Shown here piece by piece: positions 1 to 8,367 of a stretch of 54,743 nucleotides of DNA (position 1 is its first letter; each line of letters starts with the position of its first letter). The stretch is from Nitrosomonas communis (lineage in GTDB: Bacteria > Pseudomonadota > Gammaproteobacteria > Burkholderiales > Nitrosomonadaceae). The position numbers and the translations under genes are program-made. The notes beneath the pieces are model-generated. The model saw only the letters and a program-made list of their open reading frames with translations. It did not search any database and was not told where the DNA came from. The stretch lies in contig NZ_JAGFJM010000049.1 in the NCBI RefSeq assembly GCF_024102715.1, positions 1 to 54,743 on the forward strand, given 5' to 3'.

Positions 1-1253
1 CATAGACCTGCCCCTAGCCGGAACCAATAGAACAATTCAATTTGTGACTGGATTTGCATAAAACCCATGGCCAGCACACGCTGAAGATGGGTCTGCAGGA
101 TACCCGCGAACGCAAGCGTAAGCGTCATGAATACCATGGCGCCCGTCATGAACCAGAAACTCCACATATTCAGAATCTGGTTGAATGGCTGCAATCCCCG
201 TAAGGCAGGCAAGGCATAGGTAAAGAAAGCCAGATTCAACATCACATAGGCGCCATAAAAAGCCAGGTGCCCATGCGCCGCTGTCAACTGAGTGCCATGG
301 GTATAGTAATTGATCGATGGAAAACTATGCATGAGACCTAATATTCCTGCCCCAAAAAAAGCCATGACCGGGCAACCCAGGCTCCAGAGTGTTGCCGCTT
401 TATTGGGATGGTTGCGCCCGCTTTGATAAACCAGATAAAAAGCCCACAGGATCATAGCGAAAAAAGGCACGACTTCCAGAATCGAGAATACTGCGCCAAT
501 CCAGTGCCAGTATTCCGGCGTACCTATCCAGTAATAGTGGTGGCCGGTTCCCAGCAAGCCACTAAACAGAGAGAAACCAACGATGACGTAAAGCCACTTT
601 TCTATCACTTCACGATCGACTCCGGTTAGCTTAATCAACAAGAAGGCCAGCATGGCCGCCATAATCAATTCCCATACCCCTTCAACCCAGACATGCACAA
701 CCCACCACCAGTACAGCTTATCCAAGGCCAGGTTGTCTGGATTGTAAAAAGCAAAGAGGAAAAATATTGCGGCGCCCCAGAGACCCAGCAGCAAAACAAT
801 GGAAACGACGGTTTTCCGCCCTTTAAGAACGGTCATCGTTACATTGTAAATAAACAACAAAAAAGCAATCACCATCAGAATCTTGATCCAAAAAGGCTGC
901 TCCAGTAATTCGCGCCCTTCATGGATCCCGAAAAGATAACCGACAACAGCGGCCAAGGCGGCAAACACAAAGATCCCTAGCTGTAGCCAGGCTAGCTTGG
1001 GGCTATGGATTTCACATTCACTTTCTTCTGGAATCAGAAAATAACTGGCTCCAAAATAGCCCAGCAGCAGCCATACCAGAAGAGCGTTGGTATGTATCAT
1101 TCGAACAATATGAAAGGGAACGGCTTCCGACAGAAAATTCGGAAAAACGTAAATGATGCCCGCAAGCACACCAGCTAATACCTGAACCAGGAATAAGGCC
1201 AGCGCCGCTACAAAATAGGGATAAGCAAGTTTCTGGGTCTGATATTTCATCAT
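1..1253 (-). CDS. norB: Nitric oxide reductase large subunit NorB (3' end outside window)
   Basis: Catalytic subunit of the cytochrome-c-dependent NO reductase, an inner-membrane enzyme reducing two NO to N2O. The reading frame starts at ATG 1251-1253 (a second ATG follows directly), with AAGGAG about 9 bases upstream, and has no stop before the left edge, so about 417 codons of a roughly 450-475 residue protein are present. Visible haem-copper family features are RMIHTN near residue 53 (haem b ligand), VHVWVEGVWE (FeB His plus the Glu typical of NO reductases), GTGHHYYW (His pair for FeB) and AAHGHLAFYGAY (haem ligands). Many hydrophobic helices are present. norC lies 29 bases upstream on the same strand, as in canonical norCB operons. 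The missing part is only the last helices; norQ/norD may follow outside the window. Confidence 0.95.
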   Translation of the reverse strand, partial: MMKYQTQKLAYPYFVAALALFLVQVLAGVLAGIIYVFPNFLSEAVPFHIVRMIHTNALLVWLLLGYFGASYFLIPEESECEIHSPKLAWLQLGIFVFAALAAVVGYLFGIHEGRELLEQPFWIKILMVIAFLLFIYNVTMTVLKGRKTVVSIVLLLGLWGAAIFFLFAFYNPDNLALDKLYWWWVVHVWVEGVWELIMAAMLAFLLIKLTGVDREVIEKWLYVIVGFSLFSGLLGTGHHYYWIGTPEYWHWIGAVFSILEVVPFFAMILWAFYLVYQSGRNHPNKAATLWSLGCPVMAFFGAGILGLMHSFPSINYYTHGTQLTAAHGHLAFYGAYVMLNLAFFTYALPALRGLQPFNQILNMWSFWFMTGAMVFMTLTLAFAGILQTHLQRVLAMGFMQIQSQIELFYWFRLGAGL

Positions 1254-1282
1254 GAATCTCCTTAAGTAAATCGTACATGCAG

Positions 1283-1735
1283 TCAGCCAGCATCATTTGG
1301 GGGCCAGCCCAGCGTATCGATACGACTCGTCCATTCAAGAAAATCAATTAGGTCATCCAGCTCCTGTTCTGTCAGATTGAACTGCGGCATTTGCCGCCGT
1401 CCTGGGACACCTGTAGGCTGGGCGCGCATCCAGGCTTTTAGGCCCATGCGTGCGCCTTCCGGACTTTCACGTCCGCCGTAGCGGACCCACACATTTCCTA
1501 ATTCCGGGGCAAAGTATGCGCCCTCACCCAGGAGAGCATGACAATTAATACAGGAATGGCGTTCCCACACATGCTTTCCTCTGGCGACTGCCTCGGTCAA
1601 AGTAGATTCATCTGTTGAAACATTTTTGATATAGAAATGACTGTGAACAGTTAAAAGCGTGAAAGTCACCAGAAAGAAAATTGAACCACCATAGAAAATA
1701 TTGCGTGCTGCGGATTTGGTAAAACGTTCTGCCAT
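1283..1735 (-). CDS. norC: Nitric oxide reductase small subunit NorC, membrane-anchored cytochrome c
   Basis: NorC passes electrons from periplasmic donors to NorB. The protein (about 150 residues) has an uncleaved N-terminal membrane anchor, one c-haem site CINCH followed by ALLGEGAYFAPELGNV, and the family C-terminus around PQFNLTEQELDDL and WTSRIDTLGWPPN. I chose ATG 1735 (MAERFTKSAARNIFYGGS), which matches where NorC proteins normally begin; an in-frame TTG at 1762 adds nine residues. A purine-rich GGGGGAGG abuts the ATG more closely than usual, so the TTG start cannot be excluded. The gene is immediately upstream of norB on the same strand. In ammonia oxidisers this pair handles NO formed during ammonia oxidation and nitrifier denitrification; that role here is inferred. 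Confidence 0.93.
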   Translation of the reverse strand: MAERFTKSAARNIFYGGSIFFLVTFTLLTVHSHFYIKNVSTDESTLTEAVARGKHVWERHSCINCHALLGEGAYFAPELGNVWVRYGGRESPEGARMGLKAWMRAQPTGVPGRRQMPQFNLTEQELDDLIDFLEWTSRIDTLGWPPNDAG

Positions 1736-2218
1736 ACCTCCCCCTTGTTTACAAATGGTCAAAATTCACACATCGGCTACATTTGATTTTAACCATAATA
1801 ATCATATGGATAAATGGTTTCTCTAGAAACCGTCTCTGATTCTAACGCAAGCTTCTTACAATGAGAAGCCTGTGTACTAAATCGATGCCGGGAGAAAAAT
1901 TTTTGTTTAAATATAAGCTGTGATATCTCCATCTTTCCCATGACTTAACGTGAAAGAACCTGCTCAAAAAACGAGTGCAACCTGACCTCGAGGTCAAGGA
2001 TAGGGGTGAATAGATTAGGCTGTGCAGTTCAAGTAAGCCATTTTAGAGCTCAATAATAGAAGCGCGCTTTTTCTTAATGTTTTCCTCTCATTAAAACGTC
2101 ATATATGCGTCACAAGCATTTAACAATCCCACATTATCTTTGCAGTGTTTGATCGATCAATTAAGCGCAACAAAACAGATGCATATCTATTCTAAATAAT
2201 GTGGATGGAGAACAATCA
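1736..2218. other. Divergent intergenic region norC / phoX-like gene
   Basis: About 480 bases with no convincing gene. It must hold promoters for norC (leftward) and the PhoX-like gene (rightward). Two perfect palindromes are visible: TGACCTCGAGGTCA at 1983-1996 and TTGATCGATCAA at 2149-2160. No good NsrR-, NNR/FNR- or Pho-type site was found; the second palindrome has half sites like an FNR box but a 2-base instead of 4-base spacer. Confidence 0.5.
1983..1996. promoter_or_regulatory. 14-bp perfect palindrome, possible operator
   Basis: TGACCTCGAGGTCA is fully self-complementary and sits about mid-way between the divergent norC and phoX-like genes. A possible promoter with CTGACC as -35 and a 19-base spacer would place the dyad inside the spacer, an arrangement typical of MerR-family regulators, but the -10 match is weak. 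Binding factor unknown. Confidence 0.3.
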
Positions 2219-3619
2219 ATGTCTAATTCTCGTCGTGAATTTATCAAGCTGATGAGCGCGGGTGCCATGTTGGCGCCACTTACCGCCTTTTACAGCCGTC
2301 CTTCCGCGGGTGCTCCCAGTTTCGGTCCTGGTTTCGGCCCACTTACCCCAGCGTTGCCACTCAACACCAGTGAATTATTTGCATACCGGGTTGATGATCC
2401 AGCGTCGCTGGCTTTCGATTTTCGTAACATTCCAATCATCTCGCTTCCTCCCGGGTTCCGTTACTGGGCGGTGTCATGGACGGGCCAACGCATGAGTGAT
2501 GGGTCGATCGTGCCTGGCGATCAAGATGGTATGGCAGCTTACCGTGGGCTGAATGGTACGACCATTCTGGTGCGTAACCACGAGCTTAGCAACCGTGAGA
2601 ATAAATTCGGCAATCTCGATGGCGTATTGGTGCCCAGTGAACTGAAGTACGATACCTGGTGCAATGGTGGCACGACTACGCTTGTTTTAAACAGCGACGG
2701 CATGCTGATGCGTGATTTTGCCTCGTTGGGTGGTACTAATAACAATTGTGCTGGTGGTTTAACGCCATGGGGAACCTGGTTGACCTGTGAGGAAAGCACT
2801 TCGCTGCCGACGGGTAGCGAAACGGGTTACCAGAAGCCTTATGGTTATGTGTTTGAAGTGCCCGCGTTTGTGCACGCGCCTGTGCAAGCCGTGCCTATTG
2901 TCGCCATGGGCCGTTTCAATCATGAGGCCACAGCAACCGATCCGCGCACCGGCATCGTCTACCAGACTGAGGATGTCGGCGATAGCTTGTTCTACCGTTA
3001 TGTACCGAACATCAAAGGTGAGCTGCTGGCGGGAGGGAAGCTGCAAGCATTGAAGCTCAAAAATTTTTCTGATGTAACCAATACCCGTACCGGTTTTCTG
3101 GAGCTCAAGGGTGTACCGCTGGCTTGCGAATGGGTCACGATTGATAACCCAGATCCTGCTGACAATGTGTTCGACAACAGTACTCGTGCACAGGGTCAGG
3201 CAAAAGGCGCTACGATTTTCTCACGCGGCGAAGGCGCGTGGTATGGCAATGATCTGATATATTTCTGCTGTTCGAATGGCGGAAATTTGGGCGCAGGGCA
3301 GATTTGGGCCTACCACCCAGCAACCGAAACTTTAACGCTAGTGGTCGAGTCAGAAAGCCGTGATGGGCTGGATGCACCGGATAATATCACTGTTGGCCCC
3401 GACGGCCGTATCTATATGTTTGAAGATGGTAGCGGGGGGGACAATATCGTCGGTGTAAATTCAGAAGGCGAATTGTTCAGGGTGGCAGAGAATTTGGTCA
3501 ATACAGCCGAGTTTTGTGGTGGTTGTTTCTCGCATAATGGCCGCTTCATGTTCGTCAATATTCAGAATCCTGGTATGACGCTGGTGATCGAAGGTCCTTG
3601 GCGCAAGGGCCAGGCTTGA
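2219..3619 (+). CDS. PhoX-family (DUF839) secreted phosphatase-like protein with Tat signal
   Basis: A 466-residue exported protein. The N-terminus has the twin-arginine form SRREFIKLMSAGAMLAPL, as in PhoX-type proteins exported folded by Tat. Conserved family segments are RNHELS near residue 115, a Gly/Thr run GGTTTLV, CAGGLTPWGTWLTCEES, GRFNHEATATDP, EDVGDSLFYRY, FSRGEGAWY, DAPDNITVGPDG and CGGCFSHNG. PhoX enzymes are Ca2+/Fe3+-dependent alkaline phosphatases; this assignment is by family and substrate is not shown. I chose ATG 2219 because GGATGGAG lies about 8 bases upstream; the frame opens at GTG 2201. It is a single gene followed by a strong terminator. No clear Pho box was found upstream, unlike pstS and the porin in this window. 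Confidence 0.8.
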   Translation: MSNSRREFIKLMSAGAMLAPLTAFYSRPSAGAPSFGPGFGPLTPALPLNTSELFAYRVDDPASLAFDFRNIPIISLPPGFRYWAVSWTGQRMSDGSIVPGDQDGMAAYRGLNGTTILVRNHELSNRENKFGNLDGVLVPSELKYDTWCNGGTTTLVLNSDGMLMRDFASLGGTNNNCAGGLTPWGTWLTCEESTSLPTGSETGYQKPYGYVFEVPAFVHAPVQAVPIVAMGRFNHEATATDPRTGIVYQTEDVGDSLFYRYVPNIKGELLAGGKLQALKLKNFSDVTNTRTGFLELKGVPLACEWVTIDNPDPADNVFDNSTRAQGQAKGATIFSRGEGAWYGNDLIYFCCSNGGNLGAGQIWAYHPATETLTLVVESESRDGLDAPDNITVGPDGRIYMFEDGSGGDNIVGVNSEGELFRVAENLVNTAEFCGGCFSHNGRFMFVNIQNPGMTLVIEGPWRKGQA

Positions 3620-3649
3620 TGAAATAAACTTTCCTTTTGTATCCCCATC

Positions 3650-3690
3650 AGGAGTGCCGCCATAATGAAAACATGGCGGCACTCCTTTTT
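3650..3690 (+). terminator. Rho-independent terminator of the phoX-like gene
   Basis: Perfect 14-bp stem: AGGAGTGCCGCCAT (3650-3663) pairs with ATGGCGGCACTCCT (3673-3686), with a 9-base loop and a following T-rich tract. It lies 30 bases after the stop codon at 3619. Confidence 0.92.
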
Positions 3691-3695
3691 ATTTT

Positions 3696-3739
3696 AAAAA
3701 TTCCACTAGACGCTCTCTCGCTCCATCCAGTGGCGGAAT
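3696..3739 (-). terminator. Probable terminator of the CHAD-parA operon
   Basis: Read on the minus strand, ATTCC-G-CCACT-G-GA pairs with TC-T-AGTGG-AAT around an 18-base loop, followed by a T run. It begins directly after the parA stop codon (3740-3742). Confidence 0.6.
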
Positions 3740-4477
3740 CTAGCTTAACTCTTTGATTTCGTCCCAAAGCGCCTCGTAAGCTTTTCCAGCTCGGCTATTT
3801 TTGGCGAACAGAGGCACTGGCTGACGATGGATGCCCATTTGTTCGATATCACTGGCATAAGGGATGCAGGTTTTCAGGATACGCACATTATCAGGCGGGT
3901 TTTCAATGATCTGTTTGTGCAGTTTTTTGCGTAAATCAACCATGGAAAAGAACATGAAAACCTTGGCGTGTGCAACCCCAATTTTATTGCAGAATTCAAG
4001 GATCTGGTCCAGTGTGCGCAAAGACAGGGTTGTTGGGATTGTTGGCGCGATAATGATGTCGGCGGCGACGAGAATATTCTCGGATACCAGTGAAACACTG
4101 GGCGGACAATCAAGAAAGATGTAATCATATTCTGTATCCAGTGGTTTCAACAGCTTACGAATTCTTTTGTCAGAATTTTTAAAATCATCTAACGCAAGAT
4201 CGAGGTTTCGATAGGAAAAATCGGCAGGCACCAGGTCCAGGTTGATATGATCGGTTCCTTTAATCACATCATCCAATTCTTTTTTACCGGAAAGCAATCC
4301 TGCACCACCTTTTTTTACTTTGGGTTTTATCCGGAAGTAAAAGCTGGTTGCACCTTGCGGATCCAGATCCCAAACCAGCGTCCTGGCGCCTTCCCTGGCT
4401 GCGAGATAAGCTAAATTGACGGTTGTGGCTGTTTTTCCGATACCACCTTTGATGTTGTAGCAGGCAACAATTTTCAT
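3740..4477 (-). CDS. ParA/MinD-superfamily ATPase
   Basis: A 245-residue deviant-Walker ATPase. The N-terminus carries KGGIGKTATTVNLA (residues 9-22; signature lysine plus P-loop lysine), followed by WDLDPQGATSFYF and, near residue 120, DYIFLDCPPSVS (Walker B region). Such proteins position plasmids, nucleoids or other cargo in the cell. No parB-like gene or parS-like repeat is nearby, so ordinary DNA partitioning is doubtful. Its start overlaps the end of the upstream CHAD gene by 4 bases (ATG 4475-4477, CHAD stop at 4474), so the two are translationally coupled. Because CHAD domains bind polyphosphate, an inferred role is positioning of polyphosphate or another granule. Confidence 0.88.
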   Translation of the reverse strand: MKIVACYNIKGGIGKTATTVNLAYLAAREGARTLVWDLDPQGATSFYFRIKPKVKKGGAGLLSGKKELDDVIKGTDHINLDLVPADFSYRNLDLALDDFKNSDKRIRKLLKPLDTEYDYIFLDCPPSVSLVSENILVAADIIIAPTIPTTLSLRTLDQILEFCNKIGVAHAKVFMFFSMVDLRKKLHKQIIENPPDNVRILKTCIPYASDIEQMGIHRQPVPLFAKNSRAGKAYEALWDEIKELS

Positions 4478-6051
4478 ACTGACATACCTCCCGGTTGATG
4501 ATGGGGGCTAAGTGCGTTTGTAAATTCCGCCCTTTTACTGGGTGAGGTAAATTCCTTAAAACATTCCTCAAAGTGCGCCCGAACCGCTTCTTTGCGCGCG
4601 GTCAGTTTTTCTACCAGTACACCCATGGCGATGATGGTTTTTGTTTCAGCCAATCCCTCATCCTGCATTTCCTGCGCAAAGCGGATTAATTGTGTTATCT
4701 GAATGCTGAGATCCTGAAAATCACCCAGATTTTCTTGCAACAGTTTGAGTGTTTTTATCAATTTCTTAATTTGCTCATCCGCATAATAATCATGAAAAAA
4801 CTCGAGCAGATAGCGGAATTTTTTGCAAGTCTTGCGAAGCTCATGTAGCTCTTCATCATGCGATTGCTCACTAATCGCTGCGCCTTCCCTGAGGACTCTT
4901 TTGTACAGTTTCCAGATGCGTTGATTGGCCACTTGTTTGGCTGGTTGAATTGCGTTCGAAGCCGCCTGCGATCGGTCAGGTTTATTTGTCAGAATGCGTT
5001 GCCATTCGCTGATCAGTTTATGGTAACGTTTTGAATTCAGTGCCTGACATAGCTGCTTATGTTCCACTTGCCAGTGACGCTGCAAGAATTGCCGGAACGG
5101 GATGAGATCGTTCTGCAGCCCTGACGGAAGTTCTTGCGTATAACCATCAAATTTTAATAAGTACATATCAAGATCACGCGTAGGGCCTGTCATCGTTCCC
5201 AGCCAAGACAGCTCTTGTCTGAAGTAAGCGAGCACTTTATCAGGAAACACCTGTTTGATCTGGCCTAGAATTGATCGGGCACGCCTTACGGCAACACGAT
5301 AATCATGCAGGAATTCCGTGTCGATTGCAGCGCATATGCCTTGCTCATTTGCCTGTATGACGCTGAGTAAGTGTGTCAGCAAAATCTGGAGTGCTTCCCG
5401 GGTATTCAGCGACTCTGTTAATTTCTGGACTATTGCCGGTGCGGCAGGTGTTTGCCCGGTTGCTGCAAGAACTTCATCAAACAGGGTGCTGCTCGCGTGG
5501 GGCAACTTCAAATGTTGACTGCTATATTGCACTACCTGCTTAAATGCTTTTTTATAGCCTCTGACCGGAAGCACCATCAGGCGAGCAGGAATGCTGTTAT
5601 CCTCAGCTTGCCCTGTCATTGAATAACTTTCAGCATGCAGGATGGCAAGCGTCTTGCCTTCCTTATCCAATACCAGCAATTGCCTGCGCTTGATATGAAT
5701 GGTTGCAACCGTGATTAGTGCTCTGATGCCAAGGACGCTATCCAGTAATTGGCGACATGATTTATGGCGAATATCGTGTGAAAATCTGGCCACTTTATCG
5801 AGTGGAAATTTATAAGTACTGTTGTCAGTTTCCTTATGGCAGATAAAAAAATGATGCGCGCTGCCGTGGCTGTCCATGCCGCAAACATAACCGCCGTGAT
5901 AAAGTCGCCAATCAAAAGAATCCAGATATTGCCTTTGAATACGGATATGGCTAGCTTCGTGCGAGGCATATTGTTGGCACAGCAACGTAAAAATATGCTC
6001 AATATCTGTCTTTTGATTAAGAACGAACTGGATGCAGTGGGCTGATGCCAT
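4474..6051 (-). CDS. CHAD-domain protein with degenerate CYTH-like N-terminus
   Basis: A 525-residue protein. The C-terminal half (about residues 205-500) is a CHAD domain: helical, rich in conserved His and basic residues, with EFLHDYRVAVRRARSILGQI, GTMTGPTRDLDMYLLKFDGY, HELRKTCKKFRYLLEFF and LKLLQENLGDFQDLS. CHAD domains bind polyphosphate and often follow a CYTH triphosphatase domain. The N-terminal half has a CYTH-like stretch (RQYLDSFDWRLYHGGYVCG resembles the usual YDTPD..LR..G segment), but the ExExK motif that defines active CYTH enzymes is absent, so catalysis is unlikely. No strong ribosome site precedes the ATG at 6051. It is the first gene of a two-gene operon with the ParA-like ATPase. 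Confidence 0.85.
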   Translation of the reverse strand: MASAHCIQFVLNQKTDIEHIFTLLCQQYASHEASHIRIQRQYLDSFDWRLYHGGYVCGMDSHGSAHHFFICHKETDNSTYKFPLDKVARFSHDIRHKSCRQLLDSVLGIRALITVATIHIKRRQLLVLDKEGKTLAILHAESYSMTGQAEDNSIPARLMVLPVRGYKKAFKQVVQYSSQHLKLPHASSTLFDEVLAATGQTPAAPAIVQKLTESLNTREALQILLTHLLSVIQANEQGICAAIDTEFLHDYRVAVRRARSILGQIKQVFPDKVLAYFRQELSWLGTMTGPTRDLDMYLLKFDGYTQELPSGLQNDLIPFRQFLQRHWQVEHKQLCQALNSKRYHKLISEWQRILTNKPDRSQAASNAIQPAKQVANQRIWKLYKRVLREGAAISEQSHDEELHELRKTCKKFRYLLEFFHDYYADEQIKKLIKTLKLLQENLGDFQDLSIQITQLIRFAQEMQDEGLAETKTIIAMGVLVEKLTARKEAVRAHFEECFKEFTSPSKRAEFTNALSPHHQPGGMSV

Positions 6052-6272
6052 AGCATTAGGAAAAGGAAGAACGGTCAGACATGATTGATATGGTCCATTA
6101 TAGAATTATCAATTAATTTTTTTGCGCATGAGGATAATCAAAAGATTGTTTTGCCAGCCAGATGGAAACCAATCCCGCATCCTCTGCGGCAATAGCCTGG
6201 GCTGTCAGGACAAATAAAAACAGCTATGCAGAAGCTATCTTTTCATGCTGTCGCCAGAGCTATGAGCAGGAA

Positions 6273-7949
6273 TCAAATCATCGCTGTAATTTCCGGAAAC
6301 ACGATATAAAACATTAAGTAAGCAGCGCCCAGGGTTAACAGCAGATTCAGCAGCTGTCCACAAACATAAAGTATCAATGGTTTGCCACCAACAAAATGAT
6401 GCTTGAGCGTTTTGAAATTGGTCGACAGGCCGATACTGGCAAACGCCAGGCAAAAAAACCATGTTCGCAGATTTCTGGTGAAATCACTCAGAATGCCGTT
6501 TTCCAGCACCAGATTGGCGATATGTTTATCCAGCGATGCATAAAGGATTGAAAACAGGACGCTTGCGCCAATAAAGCCGAGAATGAATTTAGGGAAACGA
6601 TGCCAGATTTCTCCGATACCGATTTGCGGCGCTTGTGCATCCTTTTCTACCTTGGTTGCAAAATAAATGGCAACACAAAAGGCGACAAGGCCTATCAGCA
6701 TGTTCTGAATCATTTTGATCGTGGTCGCGACATACATCGCTTTTTCACCCAGCGCTGCGCCAGCGGCCACTACTGCGCCGGAACTATCGACTGTGCCGCC
6801 GATCCAGGCCCCGCCCAGCACTTCCGGCATGCCGGTAAATTTGACGAAAAGTGGCATCACCACCATCATGATAGCGGTGAAAACCATGCTCAGGCTGATC
6901 GCCACGGTGAGTTCCTCGCGGCTGGCCTTGCTGGCCGCGGCCGTAGCAATCGCAGCAGATACGCCGCATACGCTCATATCGGCACTGATCGTGATGTTGA
7001 GCGATTTGGAAGCGATCTTCAATATATTCTGACCAAACCAGTAGGTTGTTACCAAGACGATGGGTGTAACTATCCAGGCTACAAAAATGCCAGGCAGGCC
7101 AATAGCGAGGATTTTACCGATCATCAACTCTGCTCCCATTAAAACCAGCCCGGTTTTAATGAAAAACTCCGTTTGTAATGCGCTGGTCGCCCAGCCTGGT
7201 GTGCCGATGGTGTTGCTGATGATGATGCCCAGCAGGATAGCCCATATGGCGTATTCGATACCGAAATCCTTGAAATCATTCTGTGCTGCCAGAAATAGTG
7301 AAATCAGCGACAGCAGAAAGACGGGCACAAAACCTTGGGCGAACTGTTTGAAGGGGATACCCTGCACTTTGGCGCCTATGCCAAATAATACCGCCAGAAA
7401 TCCGAAAAGCAGGATGATATGGGGCAGGGAGAAAGCACCTGCTTTCAGTTTTGCTTTTTTCTTTTCAGTTTCACTCAAAAGCTGTTGCCATTGCTCAATG
7501 GCGCTCTGGGCCGATGAATTGAGCGTTTCTATCTTAAAATCAACAGTCTGCGCGGCGAGTTCAGCAACCAGTGCCTGCTCGCGTGCTAAAGCGAGCGCAT
7601 TGGTTTCTGCCGCCATATCGGCAGGGGTGGCTGGCTTGTAAAAAGCTTCAATAGGATTATTGCTCCATTTATTGGGCAGGGTGGTGAGGTTTTTCAGGAA
7701 TTTGCCAATGGGATCCTCCGATAATTTCAGTTTGGCTAATTCCGCTGTGGCTTCGTGCCAGGCGACAGTTTTGATCGGTTTGCCGGCTTCGCTTTGAATG
7801 ATTGCTGAAGTTTCGGCAATTTTCTGCTTCAAATCTGCAGAAAGAAGCGAGAAGTAAATCGCCAGCCCGGCTAGCAATAAAAAGCTACCAATGATGATGG
7901 CCCAAAAATCTTCTGTTTTAAAAAAAGGTTGTTGATGGTGCTTGGTCAT
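6273..7949 (-). CDS. YeiH-family putative sulfate exporter with long N-terminal extension
   Basis: A 558-residue inner-membrane protein. From about residue 170 it matches the YeiH/UPF0324 transporter family: many hydrophobic helices plus the conserved SADMSVCGVSAAIATAAASK, GGTVDSSGAVVAAGAALG and FCLAFASIGLSTNFKTL. Usual members are near 340 residues. Here about 170 extra residues come first: one membrane helix (FWAIIIGSFLLLAGLAIYFS) and then a polar, Ala/Glu/Lys-rich, probably coiled-coil region before the transporter body. Substrate is not proven for this family; sulfate or sulfonate export has been proposed. The gene is alone, flanked by about 220 and 420 bases without genes. No Shine-Dalgarno sequence is evident before ATG 7949, so the start is only moderately secure. 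Confidence 0.85.
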   Translation of the reverse strand: MTKHHQQPFFKTEDFWAIIIGSFLLLAGLAIYFSLLSADLKQKIAETSAIIQSEAGKPIKTVAWHEATAELAKLKLSEDPIGKFLKNLTTLPNKWSNNPIEAFYKPATPADMAAETNALALAREQALVAELAAQTVDFKIETLNSSAQSAIEQWQQLLSETEKKKAKLKAGAFSLPHIILLFGFLAVLFGIGAKVQGIPFKQFAQGFVPVFLLSLISLFLAAQNDFKDFGIEYAIWAILLGIIISNTIGTPGWATSALQTEFFIKTGLVLMGAELMIGKILAIGLPGIFVAWIVTPIVLVTTYWFGQNILKIASKSLNITISADMSVCGVSAAIATAAASKASREELTVAISLSMVFTAIMMVVMPLFVKFTGMPEVLGGAWIGGTVDSSGAVVAAGAALGEKAMYVATTIKMIQNMLIGLVAFCVAIYFATKVEKDAQAPQIGIGEIWHRFPKFILGFIGASVLFSILYASLDKHIANLVLENGILSDFTRNLRTWFFCLAFASIGLSTNFKTLKHHFVGGKPLILYVCGQLLNLLLTLGAAYLMFYIVFPEITAMI

Positions 7950-8367
7950 ATTCGATAGTAGTAATAAGTGTGATTACCCAGCTAAAAATCAGAGAGAATA
8001 AAAAAGAACATCATCTTATGTTATTGATATCTTGGCGGTAGCGCAATGTTATTTGTACTTTGGCATGTTGCAAGTCACTGTTCGTAAAGTGGTTATAAGT
8101 ATTTCTACGTATATATTTTTTTTGATTACGAATCTAGTATGAATGACGTCCTCGGTTATTGCGTGCTACTGCAGCAGAAGCTTGCAGGGCAGACTGAGTG
8201 AGTGGCTCAAACAGCAAGGAAACAGTGGCATTTGCAGTTTAGATCATCTTGTAATTAATAAGGTTGAGATTGAGCAATACATGCTTATTTCAGCAGTCGC
8301 CGATTTGAGTAACTGTTTGGTTTGGCCAGGTTTCAAAATTATGTTGCTTCAGTTAAGGAGAACCATC
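7950..8367. other. Divergent intergenic region yeiH-like / hsp20
   Basis: About 420 bases, A/T-rich around 8090-8130, without a supported gene. A frame open from 8143 runs into hsp20 but its composition is not protein-like and it lacks a ribosome site, so I treat it as untranslated. No clear heat-shock (sigma-32) promoter was recognised. Confidence 0.45.

Noticed and set aside
2149-2160. TTGATCGATCAA as an FNR box
   Set aside because: Half sites fit but the spacer is 2 bases, not 4.
6600-7142. 180-residue plus-strand His-rich frame
   Set aside because: Opposite the conserved core of the YeiH-type gene; a shadow.
7060-7641. 193-residue plus-strand frame
   Set aside because: Shadow of the YeiH-type transporter; low-complexity and no ribosome site.
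8050-8075. TTGGCATGTTGCAAG as a sigma-54 promoter for hsp20
   Set aside because: Only 6 bases between GG and GC; 10 are needed.
8143-8367. 75-codon upstream extension of hsp20
   Set aside because: No ribosome site and unlike any Hsp20; AAGGAG fits ATG 8368.
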